The position numbers and the translations under genes were made by a program. Positions 38,401-48,000 of a DNA stretch of 64,000 nucleotides are shown piece by piece (the first letter of the stretch is position 1; each line of letters starts with the position of its first letter). The notes under the pieces are model-generated. The model did not search any database. It saw only the letters and a list, made by a program, of their open reading frames with translations, and was not told the DNA's origin. The stretch comes from Cololabis saira (lineage: Eukaryota; Chordata; Actinopteri; Beloniformes; Belonidae), in assembly GCF_033807715.1 (NCBI RefSeq), contig NC_084607.1:19968441-20032440 (forward strand). Direction: 5' to 3'.

Positions 38401-38624
38401 CACAGAGTCACGTCGCAGAAGGCGTTGTTGAGCCGCAAGCTGTTGAGGCCCTGCAGGACCGTGTTGGGGTGCCTGGTCTCCACAAACAGGTAGTCCTCTC
38501 TGCCCTGGGAGGCCGAGGGAACAGCAGTGCCTATAGCAGCGGTACCAGCGTCCTCCTGGACCGGGAACACGCCGTTCATGGACGGCAACAGCAAACCCGG
38601 GCTGACGGGAATCATTTCAGCCAT
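30508..38624 (-). CDS. BTB-BACK-Kelch protein (kelch-like, subfamily unresolved)
   Basis: Kelch-like proteins are usually substrate adaptors for CUL3 ubiquitin ligases (family knowledge). Eleven coding exons join in frame: 38624-38337, 37475-37341, 37268-37077, 35812-35669, 35392-35206, 35031-34885, 34781-34653, 31542-31366, 31202-31056, 30969-30804, 30679-30508. The product is 627 aa. A BTB domain lies at about 57-165 (LNNAFCDVTLCCGGQEFPCH). BACK lies at about 170-285 (NCVGIHCFAEAHSC, DLLNVPKEEMVFEAVMLWL, IRLPLISPYYL), ending in the linker RARPRRSTG. Kelch repeats follow from about 318 to 605, with GG doublets and paired Y/W (FVYAVGGWEGRSRLDLVECY, GKIYVLGGEEGWDRYHDTIE). The tail ends NDSQRMLS. 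It resembles the KLHL24/35/6 branch in the linker but I cannot assign an orthologue. A 5' noncoding exon is likely (splice acceptor at 38656-38657, donor at 38962). Confidence 0.93.
32260..34419 (-). mobile_element. 5'-truncated L1-like LINE in kelch-like intron
   Basis: A perfect 18-bp duplication ACATTATTCATACATGTT flanks the element (32242-32259 and 34420-34437), with the A-rich end at 32260, so it is inserted on the minus strand. Broken frames encode L1-type reverse transcriptase (NVKLFAKTLTARLDSIISNL, HPDQTGFVRNRFASDNIRRL, ASRQGCPHSPFLFALSLEPL) and the C-terminal tail near 32650-32800. The catalytic motif reads YADG instead of YADD (33937-33948), so this copy is dead. A (TA)n tract lies at 32455-32487. 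Confidence 0.9.
35813..37076. other. kelch-like intron, nothing recognised
   Basis: The intron between BTB/BACK exons 3 and 4 has no recognisable exon or element. Confidence 0.5.
37537..38294 (+). mobile_element. 758-bp hAT-type non-autonomous element (copy A)
   Basis: The ends are CAGGGGCGTCAATT and, inverted, CAGTGGCGTCAATT. A perfect 8-bp duplication TACGAGTC flanks it (37529-37536 and 38295-38302). The centre (37737-38129) is a foldback hairpin related to the one at 10577. The element fills most of the intron between kelch-like coding exons 1 and 2, stopping only about 35 bp from the exon 1 donor. Confidence 0.92.
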
Positions 38625-38962
38625 ATCGGTGTATATATGCCTGTGCTAGGGAGTCCTGTGATATAAAACAAACATGAAGGTGAGGTTAAAACACACTTCA
38701 GAGAACGAACTGTGTGCCGTTTAGTTAGTTCACCCTCTGGAAGGGAGTTACATGGTTCAAATTGAGATAGAAATGTATAAAAGTCGAGCGACTACACGAA
38801 AAGCCTGGAGATTGTTACACTAATGAGGCTTAGCTTGGATGCAGCGGCGCGAACAGGCGACTTTTCCTGAGTTAAACTACTCTGTCAGCTAAGAACAATA
38901 TACACGGTTCATATAAAAAGGGAGAGCATCGTTTAGGCAATTGTTACACTTAAACACTATAC

Positions 38963-39060
38963 CTGTAAAACATAGTCGTGACTGAACTAGTACCGCCGCA
39001 CTCTCCCAGTTAGTTACAACCAGTTTCAGTCAGCAGCAACGTTTCAGCGTGTAACGCCTT
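38963..39060 (-). other. putative 5' noncoding exon of the kelch-like gene
   Basis: The minus strand shows a good donor ACAG|GTATAG at 38962. It could pair with the acceptor TATCACAG|GACT, whose exon begins at 38655, 31 bp before the start codon. The exon would begin close to the minisatellite promoter. This is inferred from splice motifs only; the 5' end is not visible. Confidence 0.4.
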
Positions 39061-39068
39061 CCACAGAA

Positions 39069-39278
39069 AGCTCCGCCCACCGAAGTGTATACTTCACGAT
39101 GATTGGCTGCAGGTGGTGTAAGCTCCGCCCACCGCCAGTGTATACTTCACGATGATTGGCTGCAGGTGGTGTAAGCTCCGCCCACCGAAGTGTATACTTC
39201 ACGATGATTGGCTGCAGGTGGTGTAAGCTCCGCCCACCGTCAGTGTATACTTCACGATGATTGGCTGCAGGTGGTGTC
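39069..39278 (-). promoter_or_regulatory. four-copy CCAAT/GC-box minisatellite promoter
   Basis: Four tandem units of 52, 53, 52 and 53 bp run from 39069 to 39278 and differ only at a GAAG / GCCAG / GTCAG position and the final base. Read in the direction of the kelch-like gene, each unit carries CAGCCAATCAT (a CCAAT box, NF-Y type), GGGCGG (GC box, Sp/KLF type) and CACCTGCAG (E-box-like). The array sits directly upstream of the putative noncoding first exon. Confidence 0.75.
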
Positions 39279-39862
39279 AGCTGTACGAAAAGCCCGCCTC
39301 TCGTCAACCGCCAACCACCAACAGAGTTGATCACAAACCACCAATCACAGTAGAGCTTCTCTCTGGCCTCCAAATGATCCAATACGGATCAAGATGTTTA
39401 ACAAGCAGCTTTGCTTTGGCCCGCAATCTTCGACATTTGTTTTCAAGTGATGAGCCTCATTCTATAAGGCTCCTACATTACCACCTCAAATACCAGCAAT
39501 ATAAATAAAAAAAAACATTTGGGAAAGATGTTTGGAAATTATCCATATACTGAACCGGGCGAGCAGAGCAGAGGCACCAAATCAAATGACTAACTGGACC
39601 ATATACTGTTATATTGTGTTCTTTTCTCTATACATTTGCTGGAAGAGGAGCAAGCAAGTACAGCAGTAACCAATGATATAGTAAAAATACATGAATATAT
39701 ATATATATAGCGCGTTTGAGTGATTGCCTTAACCTTAAATCTAACAGCCTACACATTGCCAGCCCATTTCATTAATGGCCCAACCTTCACATAAGCTCAT
39801 TCAGTAGGCCGGTTTGATTGTTTAGTCATATGCTGTAATAGTTTTTCATGTAGTCCTCAGAT
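39279..39862. other. upstream flank of the kelch-like promoter
   Basis: No gene was recognised. A short (AT)n tract lies at about 39694-39710. Confidence 0.5.
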
Positions 39863-39870
39863 AGGCCATA

Positions 39871-40592
39871 CAGTGGCGTCAATTCAGTCGAAGCTAAGGT
39901 ATGGCAAGGTTACGAGTCACAGAACTTAAGTATCAATCAACACGTCCAGCAAATACTCATCACAGAAGTCTGCTATGTACAGTAGCTTATCTGTGTGGTC
40001 AAAAACATTGGAACATTTTCAAATGCAGTCTCGCCAGGAATATTTGTCTTATTTCTAGTTAAAATGTCTCTTTTTTTGTCAAAAAAATCTCATTACACTT
40101 AAAACAGGAGTCATTACCAGAAAAATAACTTGTTATTTGACCATTTTCACCTGTTTCAAGTAAATTTTCACTTGAAAAAAGTAAAATCTGCCAGTGGGAC
40201 AAGATTTATCTTCTCATGCAAGCAAAACAATCTTGTTCCATTGGCAGATTTTTCTACTTATTTTAAGTGAAAATCTACTTGAAACAGGTGAAAATGGTTG
40301 TTTTTGAGTCTAAGTCTAGTTTTTTTTTACTAAAAATTAGACATTTTAACATTTTGAGTGTTTTGATTTTTAAGAATTTGAGTTTTTGCAGTGTATAATA
40401 ACTAGTGAAATCGATCATGTTGTTCTGATTTGCATTTGTAGTTATTCTATATGTATTAAGTAATAGAATAATCAATACAAAGAGACACAGAGTAATTCCA
40501 TAAATGTATTTAAAAAAACAAACATTTACATTTTCCCTTGAAGCCAAGGTGTGGCGGCTGCCATACCTTGCCATACCCAATTGACGCCCCTG
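39871..40592 (-). mobile_element. 722-bp hAT-type non-autonomous element (copy B, inverted)
   Basis: This is the same family as 37537-38294 but in the opposite orientation, with ends CAGTGGCGTCAATT and CAGGGGCGTCAATT. It has its own perfect 8-bp duplication AGGCCATA (39863-39870 and 40593-40600), so it is an independent insertion. The central foldback hairpin is retained at about 40030-40394. Confidence 0.92.
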
Positions 40593-40600
40593 AGGCCATA

Positions 40601-41142
40601 TATGATGGAAATGATGATAGTTAACATGTGGTGTTAATTGGCATGCGAGTTGCATTCTGGTTGGAGCATCAGTGTAGTATAGCGTTTGTAGACTCATGTC
40701 CATCTGTGGTGTTACTCTTAGTTGGTGGCTTGTCTTACATTTATTAGTAATATGAGTGTTGAGTATGTACTTCAGCAATACGTTCATGTGAATCTATGGT
40801 CTAACTATAGTAAGTTTCCTTTTTTTACCATAAAATGTGGGAAGAGGGGGGCACTTCAAGTGTGGTCACCCTGGGGAACCTGACTGAGTTCATCCAGGTC
40901 TGGGTGTAAATGTTTAGCCTCGCACAAAATCTGTGGATCTGTTTTCTAGAAACTGGATTTTATGAACTTCCTGTTATCAGTGAATGTAGTGTCGCCTACA
41001 GCAAAATATAGAATATTACAGCTACAGCAAATTCTGGATAAACACAGCAGTCAGAATAACCAGTTCAAGCGCCGTTACAAGCATTTTTATTATATATTAA
41101 AGGCAGGCAACAAAGACAGGTTGAAAATAGAAAAAGTCACTA
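40601..41142. other. intergenic, nothing recognised
   Basis: No gene or element was recognised between the two hAT elements. Confidence 0.45.
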
Positions 41143-41150
41143 CAATCAGG

Positions 41151-41919
41151 TAGGGCTGTTCGATTAATCGATTTTAAATCGTAATCGCGATTATGTAATT
41201 AGAACGATGTTAAAACGTGAAAATCGTAAAATCGATTTTTCAAAAAAAAAAAACATTTTTAATTTTTTTCAATTTTTTTTTTTACCTTGTCTGCACACAT
41301 ATTAATGATTGATACCATATTAATGATTGATGGAAATACCTCTCAATACCTGCGACAAGTGCCCCATCAGAGAGGCTCTTTAGTGTAGGAGGGGGCGTTG
41401 TAACATGCCACCGGGCATCCCTCAAGTCAGATGCGATAGACCGGCTCGTGTTCCTTGCAAAAAACTTGCAAATGTGAATAGCAAATGTAATGACTGACAT
41501 TACACACCTCTACCTCCTTCATGGGTTGCATTATTATTTAGCATGCAAAGACCCAGTTTAGTTTAATTAGAAAATGTCTTGTTTTATTTAATTGGAAATA
41601 TAACTTACTGTATGTTTGCAAGTGCTGATTTGCTAATTTTTTTTTTCAGAGATAAAACTTTATATTTTATTATATTTTTTAAAACTTTTTTCAACTTATT
41701 TTACAGAGTTTTGCACTTTATTCATTCATTTTTGGTTTAATAAGAGCAAAGTTTGCACTTAAAGCCCAATGGGGCAAATGTTCAATAAAAAAACAGCATA
41801 TTTGAAATCATTTCTTTGCCTTTTGTCAATTCACAAAATAATCGTAATCGTAATCGAAAATCGAATTTTGAGAGAAAAAAAATCGAGATTTTATTTTTGG
41901 GCAAAATCGAACAGCTCTA
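41151..41919 (+). mobile_element. internally deleted hAT transposon with transposase C-terminus
   Basis: The ends are TAGGGCTGTTCGATT and, inverted, TAGAGCTGTTCGATT. A perfect 8-bp duplication CAATCAGG flanks it (41143-41150 and 41920-41927). Between 41331 and 41477 the plus strand reads WKYLSIPATSAPSERLFSVG and ends DRLVFLAKNLQM followed by a stop. This is the conserved C-terminal dimerisation motif of hAT transposases. The rest of the transposase is gone. Confidence 0.92.
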
Positions 41920-41927
41920 CAATCAGG

Positions 41928-43204
41928 ATATACCCCCACTCACCAGGCCTAAGGTGACCACTCCCAACTGTCACCACACACACCCACACGTTAATTCCTT
42001 TAAAAAGGTTTTAAAAAAAAAAATAGAATTAGGCAGTAGTAGTAAACAATAAACCAAAATCTAATGGATAATAATCGGGGCTTGACTGGAATAAAAGATA
42101 AAAAGAAATTAGTTGGAACAGTGTAACCCATTTCAGAATCACATTATTTGACTTAAGTGTATGTCTCAAATACCTAAATAAAACTTTTTTGTTCAGGAAA
42201 GCTTTCCCTGGTCTTTTATAAATGTTTTTATTATTTTTATGCTTTTTTACTTCTGGTCTTTTATGTGTCTTGATTTTATTCCCCTTTTTTATGTTAGCAC
42301 TTTGAGATTATTTCATGAAAAGTGCTCTACAAATAAACATTTATTAAATACCTCAAACTAAAATATACATTCACGTAGCCCAGGCAACCATAGGGATGTG
42401 TCTTCTGGAAACCGCTCACGCCCATCAGTCGCTACACATAAGAACAATCATCTGCCATTTTACATGTGCAGTCTAACATCCCATGGCATCTACAAGGAAA
42501 TAGATTTGCAACCCCAATTCTCCAGATTCTTTGTTGAGTTAGCAATTTCACTTAGTTCAGGCAGCTTAGCAATTCAAATCAAACAATAAACACAGCAAAC
42601 AAAAGACCACAAGAAACTAACATTAATATAAAGCTGACTTACCTAAGGTACTTTAAATTACCACGACTGCATGTTTGAGGAGGGGCTTTTCAGCTTTTCT
42701 TGAATCTGTAAATGCCTCAAACAAGGGGTACAAACAAAGAGGAGAAAGAGGCCTTTTCTCACCTCAGCACCTCCCACTAACACACCTGCTCTTACTTTCC
42801 CTAATCCACTAGGATCTCCTCCCACCTACCACGCTAATAATGCACTTCAGGGTACAGAGAAACTAGGAAAACTATAGTGTACACTACAGCATGACACATA
42901 ACTTTGATAAGAACTGAAAACTGAAGTTCAAGCATAAATCTGTTCAGCTGGGATTGGAACTGGGACTCTTCTTGCTCTGAGGTGGCAAACTTTCTAAATA
43001 AATGTTAAAATATTGTCACTATATCAGTGTAAACATTGTCCATACATTTCATATGAACTGGATGTTGTTTTGATGAAAAATAATCAAATTTTTGATATAT
43101 TTCATTATTATGCCTTACTTTTTTGCGTTATAGAAACAATTTACCATATAAAGCAAAAACTTTATTTTCAAAATGTATAATTATTTGAGCAATAAGTAAT
43201 TATA
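41928..43204. other. intergenic, little recognised
   Basis: No gene was found. At 42175-42345 there is an L2-like 3' UTR fragment (AGCACTTTGAGATTATTTCA followed by CTACAAATAAAC). Confidence 0.45.
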
Positions 43205-43544
43205 AAGTACATTTTTTTTGTATAATATAAAAAAGTTAATGCAGTAGAGGAACAAAGGTATTTTGAATTAATGTTTTATTTAATGTACAATAATGTTATC
43301 AGTAGTCAAGAATTTTGATAAAATATACAACCAAATCAATCTCAGTTCCTGTTTTATTGTTTCTGCTAAATAATTGGTTAGATATAACATGTCCTCAACA
43401 ATAACATATCTTATTTGCATCTACAAATGTAATTAACCTGAAAAATTAGGTAAACTCACTACCAGATAAATAGTTTCCATCAAAAAAAGGTTTAAACTGA
43501 GAAGGAGGGATTCAGGAAACTTTTGGATTATGAACACTCTAGGT

Positions 43545-43742
43545 CAGGGATCACCAATCCTGGTCCTCGAGGACAGTTTTCTCTGCTTTAACACACCTGA
43601 TTCTAATTAATCATCATCAGCTTGTCATTGAGGTCTGCACAATTCTCTTAACAACAGTCACTTTTACCACGGTGCAATGAAGCAGCAAAACATGTAAAAC
43701 ATGCAGGACACCGCCCTCGAGGACCAGCATTGGTGACCCCTG
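43545..43742. mobile_element. 198-bp hAT-type MITE
   Basis: The ends CAGGGATCACCAATCCTGGT and, inverted, CAGGGGTCACCAATGCTGGT are flanked by a perfect 8-bp duplication CTCTAGGT (43537-43544 and 43743-43750). The related block at 19881-19888 has a single CTCTAGGT with no insertion, so an empty site is present in the same window. Confidence 0.95.
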
Positions 43743-43802
43743 CTCTAGGTGGTCCAAAAAAAACCAACAACTTCTTTGTGTGTGTGTGTGTGTGTGTATT
43801 TA

Positions 43803-44280
43803 TTTAGGCAGGGCAAGGCAAGTTTATTTGTATAGCACAATTCAACACAAGGTAGTTCAAAGCGATTTACATCAACATTAAACGCAGCAAGACACAAACA
43901 GTAAATAACAAATAAAATTATAAGAAAAAAGGTAAAATAATAAAAAGCACAAGTTGTTAAAAAGTAAGGGCAGTAGAGTACAGCAGGTAAGAATTTAATT
44001 TAAGAGTACGCTTCAGTAAACAGTAATGTTTTTAGGCCTGATTTAAAGGAGCTGACAGTTGGAGCAGACCTCAGGTCTACAGGAAGTTTGTTCCACCGGT
44101 GAGGAGCAGAATAACTGAACGCTGCCTCACCTTGCTTGGTTCTGGTTCTTGGGACACACAACAAACCAGATCCAGATGAACCTCAGGGGTCTGGGAGCTT
44201 CATAGGGAACTAACAGATCAACCATGTATTTTGGTCCAAGACCATTCACTGCTTTGTAGACCAGCAGTAAAAGCTAGACA
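43803..44280 (-). mobile_element. L2-like LINE 3' end (duplicated copy)
   Basis: This is the counterpart of 19935-20400, carried along in the duplicated block: same orientation, same truncation, a few substitutions and small indels. Confidence 0.8.
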
Positions 44281-44652
44281 AACATACACATTTAAAAGTT
44301 GCAATACTTACCATACCATATAATTTAGTGTGTTTTATGAATTAGAATACAGTATTAATTAGTATTAATAATGCAATACCAATGGGCGAGTGCATGATGA
44401 TTTCTTTTCATTATTTATGTATATTTTGCTGCTATTGCCACTTTTTCTGAATGTGCAGATCAGTCAACCAAAGATAGTCCTGCTAAAAAATCTTGATTAG
44501 ACCCAGTTTACAATCTTGCAACTCTTAACAAATGGATTAATATTTGTGCTTCTGGGTCCCCCAGGTGGTTGATGATTGAAATAGTACCAATTCATGCTGA
44601 AAAAGCTCTGAAAAAAATGCTCTTAATGCAAATGTTTGCAGTGTTAACAGCA

Positions 44653-45053
44653 TCTATCATTTCGATTTCATGACCAGAGTAATAAAACCGGTGTAAAAAT
44701 GTACCGTATGTTTTTGTAAGGGAGTGGGTAAACTTCACCTTTTCACCTCTGGGTGGCGGCAGAAATCCAAGGCAGCCTGTTGAACAAATCCCATGAAGAA
44801 GAAGCTGTCAACCGGGGCGCTGCTGGCTCAACCAATCAGAGGACAGGACAGTGAGCCACGTGACACAATTCCTCTCACAACACAATTCACTTTCTTTCTC
44901 CGAAAACCTTCACTTGCAGCAACACCATGAAGTTGTAGTGGTGCACCTTTTTTCCTCATTCCCCGACTAGATCCACCGTTTGACACCGCTGTTAACCCCA
45001 CCGGTCGCCCAGCGGTTACTTTCCGGGTTGTTTGACTGCAAGATCTCACGAAG
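44653..45053 (+). promoter_or_regulatory. slc25a17: slc25a17 promoter and 5' UTR region
   Basis: The ~400 bp upstream of the start codon contains a CCAAT motif in the ACCAATCAGAGGAC context at about 44830 and moderately CpG-rich sequence from 44940. The duplicated anks4b flank ends at its left border, so the duplication may have reached the promoter. Confidence 0.5.
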
Positions 45054-48000
45054 ATGGCAGAAAACAGTGGCTTGGCTGGCGGCCTTCTGGGTTACGAGAC
45101 CCTGGTTCACGCCGTGGCAGGTGCGATGGTGAGCAGAGTAGCAGCAGAAACACTAAACTACTGGTTTGATCTAAATGTTTTTGAGTTTGACGTTTGAATT
45201 AACATTATCATTGCGAATGATTTACCGTGAAAAGATCCTGGAGTGACAGGAGCACTTTGTCACCTTGGTGTGGTTGTGAGCTGGTTGTAACCTCTGGCTT
45301 TCTTGCAGGGGAGTGCGACAGCCATGTCCGTCTTCTTTCCTTTAGACACGGCCAAAAGCAGATTGCAGGGTGAGTAGGAAGTGTTGTGCTGATTATCCTG
45401 CTTTGAACAGCCAAAACTGATGTGAAGCTTTACTGTATTACATAACAACAACTCCAAAGTACAAGAACACCTGGAGCATACAGTCTGAAGCCAGGCCTCT
45501 CTTCAAATGTATGGAGATGTACTGGAGGCATTTTAGTACCCCACGTCCACAAAAATAATTGTAAGGACCTGGGGCCGGATTCACCAATATGTTCTTAAGA
45601 ACGATCTTAGGAAATATCTTAAGATCTAAAATTAAGAAGTTCTTAAGTGCAATTCCTCAATATTTTCTCAAGAACCGTCTTAAGAACTGTCATTTCTTAG
45701 GAATTTCTTATTTTTATTCTTATTTTTTCTACTTAAAAACTTCTTAAAATATGTCATTGCATTGCACGCGCCAACTAGGAATGGGCGATATTTTACCGTT
45801 CACGATAAACCACCAAAAAAATTCCTCACGATAAGAATTTGTCATGTCGCGGTAAAAATGATAAATTCCCGTTGATGATGTTTTTGTGTAAAGCTGATTT
45901 TTGGAAGGAAGGAAGGAAGGAAGAAAACAAGGAAAGAAGGAAGGAAGGGAGAAAAGAGGAAGGGAAGAAGGAAGGAAGGGAGAAAAGAGGAAGGGAAGAA
46001 GGAAGGAGAGAGCAGGAGGAAAGAAGGAAGGAAGGGGAAAAAGAAGGAAGGAAGGAAGGAAGGAAAGGGGAGAAGGAAGGGAGAAAACAAGGAAAGGGAT
46101 AAATGCCAGAAATAATCGTGATACATTTTTTTTAGTCCATACCGCCCATCCGTAGCGCCAACAAACAACATTTATACAGGTAGTTTGCGTCTTAACCGTC
46201 AGTCACTCACTAAACATGGAGAAGGAGAAAAAGAGATGCAGGAACTTTTTAAGGCAGGAGCTTGAGGTTATGGTGGATGAGATTAATGTGTAGAAAAAGG
46301 TGATATTAGAGGCTTACCTTTTCACAGAAGACATTTTAAGACAGGTCAAGGTTGTCTTAAAGTTAAGAAAAAAGTCAACAAATTTTTATTTCACTTTTAT
46401 TTCAAGAATACCATTTATTCTTAAGTTTTTTCTTAAGAAGAAAGTTGAGAAAATACTTAAGAACTTTTTTGGAGAATATGACTTCTTCTCTTTTTTTCTT
46501 CTTAAGACTGAATTTAAGAAAAAAAGGACACTTAAGAAGATTTTTTTTCTTAAGAATGTTTTGTGAATCCGGCCCCTGGTCTTGGATGATAGATTTTCTT
46601 TTTATGTATTAAGTTCCTCTTGGCCCTCTTTTGAATAACCTGTCCTTTTAAAAAAACAACAACCCTTAAATAATCAGTCACCGTCAAACAAATAATAATT
46701 TGTTTGACAACTCCAGCCTAAAAGGCCTGTTACACATACACATAACTGAAATAACCTACTACCACCTGCGAATGGTACTTGTGTCCAGGGAGCGGATTTT
46801 CATGTGTAAAATAGTTTCTCTGCAACAGTGTTGTAGTCCAGAGGACTTAAGCCCAGTGTTTTGCCACTTTGTGTGTTTTATGTTTTGTCTTTTTTTCTGT
46901 TCCAGTGGATGAGGGACGAAAATCACACTCAACCCCAGTCATTCTCTTAGAGATAGCAAAAGAAGAAGGCGTGTAAGTTTCATTTTTGGGACGTAATACC
47001 ACAGTGCCTGTATGATGAAACGTCATTAATTGTTGGGATTTTTAAAATCACATTTAAAGGCATCTTAATTGAACATTTTTGACCCAAATGACTTTCTACC
47101 ATTGTCTCTCTCCCAGTCTGTCTCTGTACAGAGGTTGGTTCCCAGTCATCTCCAGCCTGTTCTGCTCCAATTTTGTTTACTTCTACACCTTTAATGCACT
47201 GAAAAAGGTGGCAGCATCTGGAGCCGGCAAGCCCAGACCTGGCAAAGACCTGCTGATGGGGATTGTAGCAGGTAAAGGCACCTTGTAAAAATGATCAATC
47301 ACAAAAGATGAGGATGGTGAATGAAGGGCTCATAGGTGTCCTAAGGAGTTCTCATTTTACATCTGAAATTAAATCGTAAATAAATTATGATGAGTCAAGA
47401 ACCATCTCCAGCAAATCCTCCAATCAGATGTGCAGAAGGAAAATAATGTAGAAATGTATTTCCCATGCAGGGGCTGTGAATGTGATCCTGACCACTCCCA
47501 TGTGGGTGGTCAACACTCGCCTGAAGCTCCAGGGGGTGAAGTTCAGAAATGAAGACCTCCATCAGACGCGGTATCGAGGCATATTTGGTGTGTGGTTTAT
47601 ATTTGATCTAAAGGTCAGCACTACAGATGTGCCTTTTTTGTGTTACCGTACAGATTTTAAAAATCGCTGCCTCTTCTTTCCCATTTCAGATGCCTTCTCA
47701 CAGATCATTGCCAACGAGGGGGTGGGAACTCTGTGGAGCAGCACTCTGCCGTCTCTCATCCTCGTCCTCAACCCGGCTGTGCAGTTCATGTTTTACGAAG
47801 CCATGAAGAGGAAGGCGGGCAAGGGAGGGAGGAAGGTGAGGGCATGCAGAAGAGGGTCTGTTGAGCCAAAAGTTGCTGGAACCTTTTCCAGGAACTACAG
47901 TCTTGAGATTGTAGTTTGGAGCTCCCAGTGTAAGGGTTTCTGCCCTTTAAACATATCTGAATGCTTATCTGATACTACACAAAATAGGCTGAAACTGGGG

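Larger units (their letters stand above)
43205..44652. repeat. duplicate of the anks4b flanks with the gene missing
   Basis: Positions 43211-43428 match 13955-14172 (anks4b 3' UTR region). Positions 43429-44652 match 19774-20764 (upstream of anks4b) in the same orientation and order. The ~5.6 kb in between, which contains all of anks4b, is absent, and the two blocks meet at CTACAAATGTAAT. The copy also carries one later MITE insertion (43545-43742). No anks4b exon remains. Confidence 0.85.
45572..46575 (+). mobile_element. PIF/Harbinger-type MITE with Myb-like remnant
   Basis: The inverted ends GGGCCGGATTCAC and GTGAATCCGGCCC are flanked by the 3-bp duplication CTG. The arms are rich in TTCTTAAGAA palindromes. 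At 46216-46293 a 25-codon frame [20 protein letters not shown] is reminiscent of the SANT/Myb-like partner protein of Harbinger elements. The element lies in slc25a17 intron 2 and carries another element inside it (45776-46154). Confidence 0.8.

Noticed and set aside
45839..46171. Long Lys/Glu/Gly/Arg and Phe/Ser/Leu open frames on both strands
   Set aside because: They are translations of a purine-only tandem tract inside a MITE.
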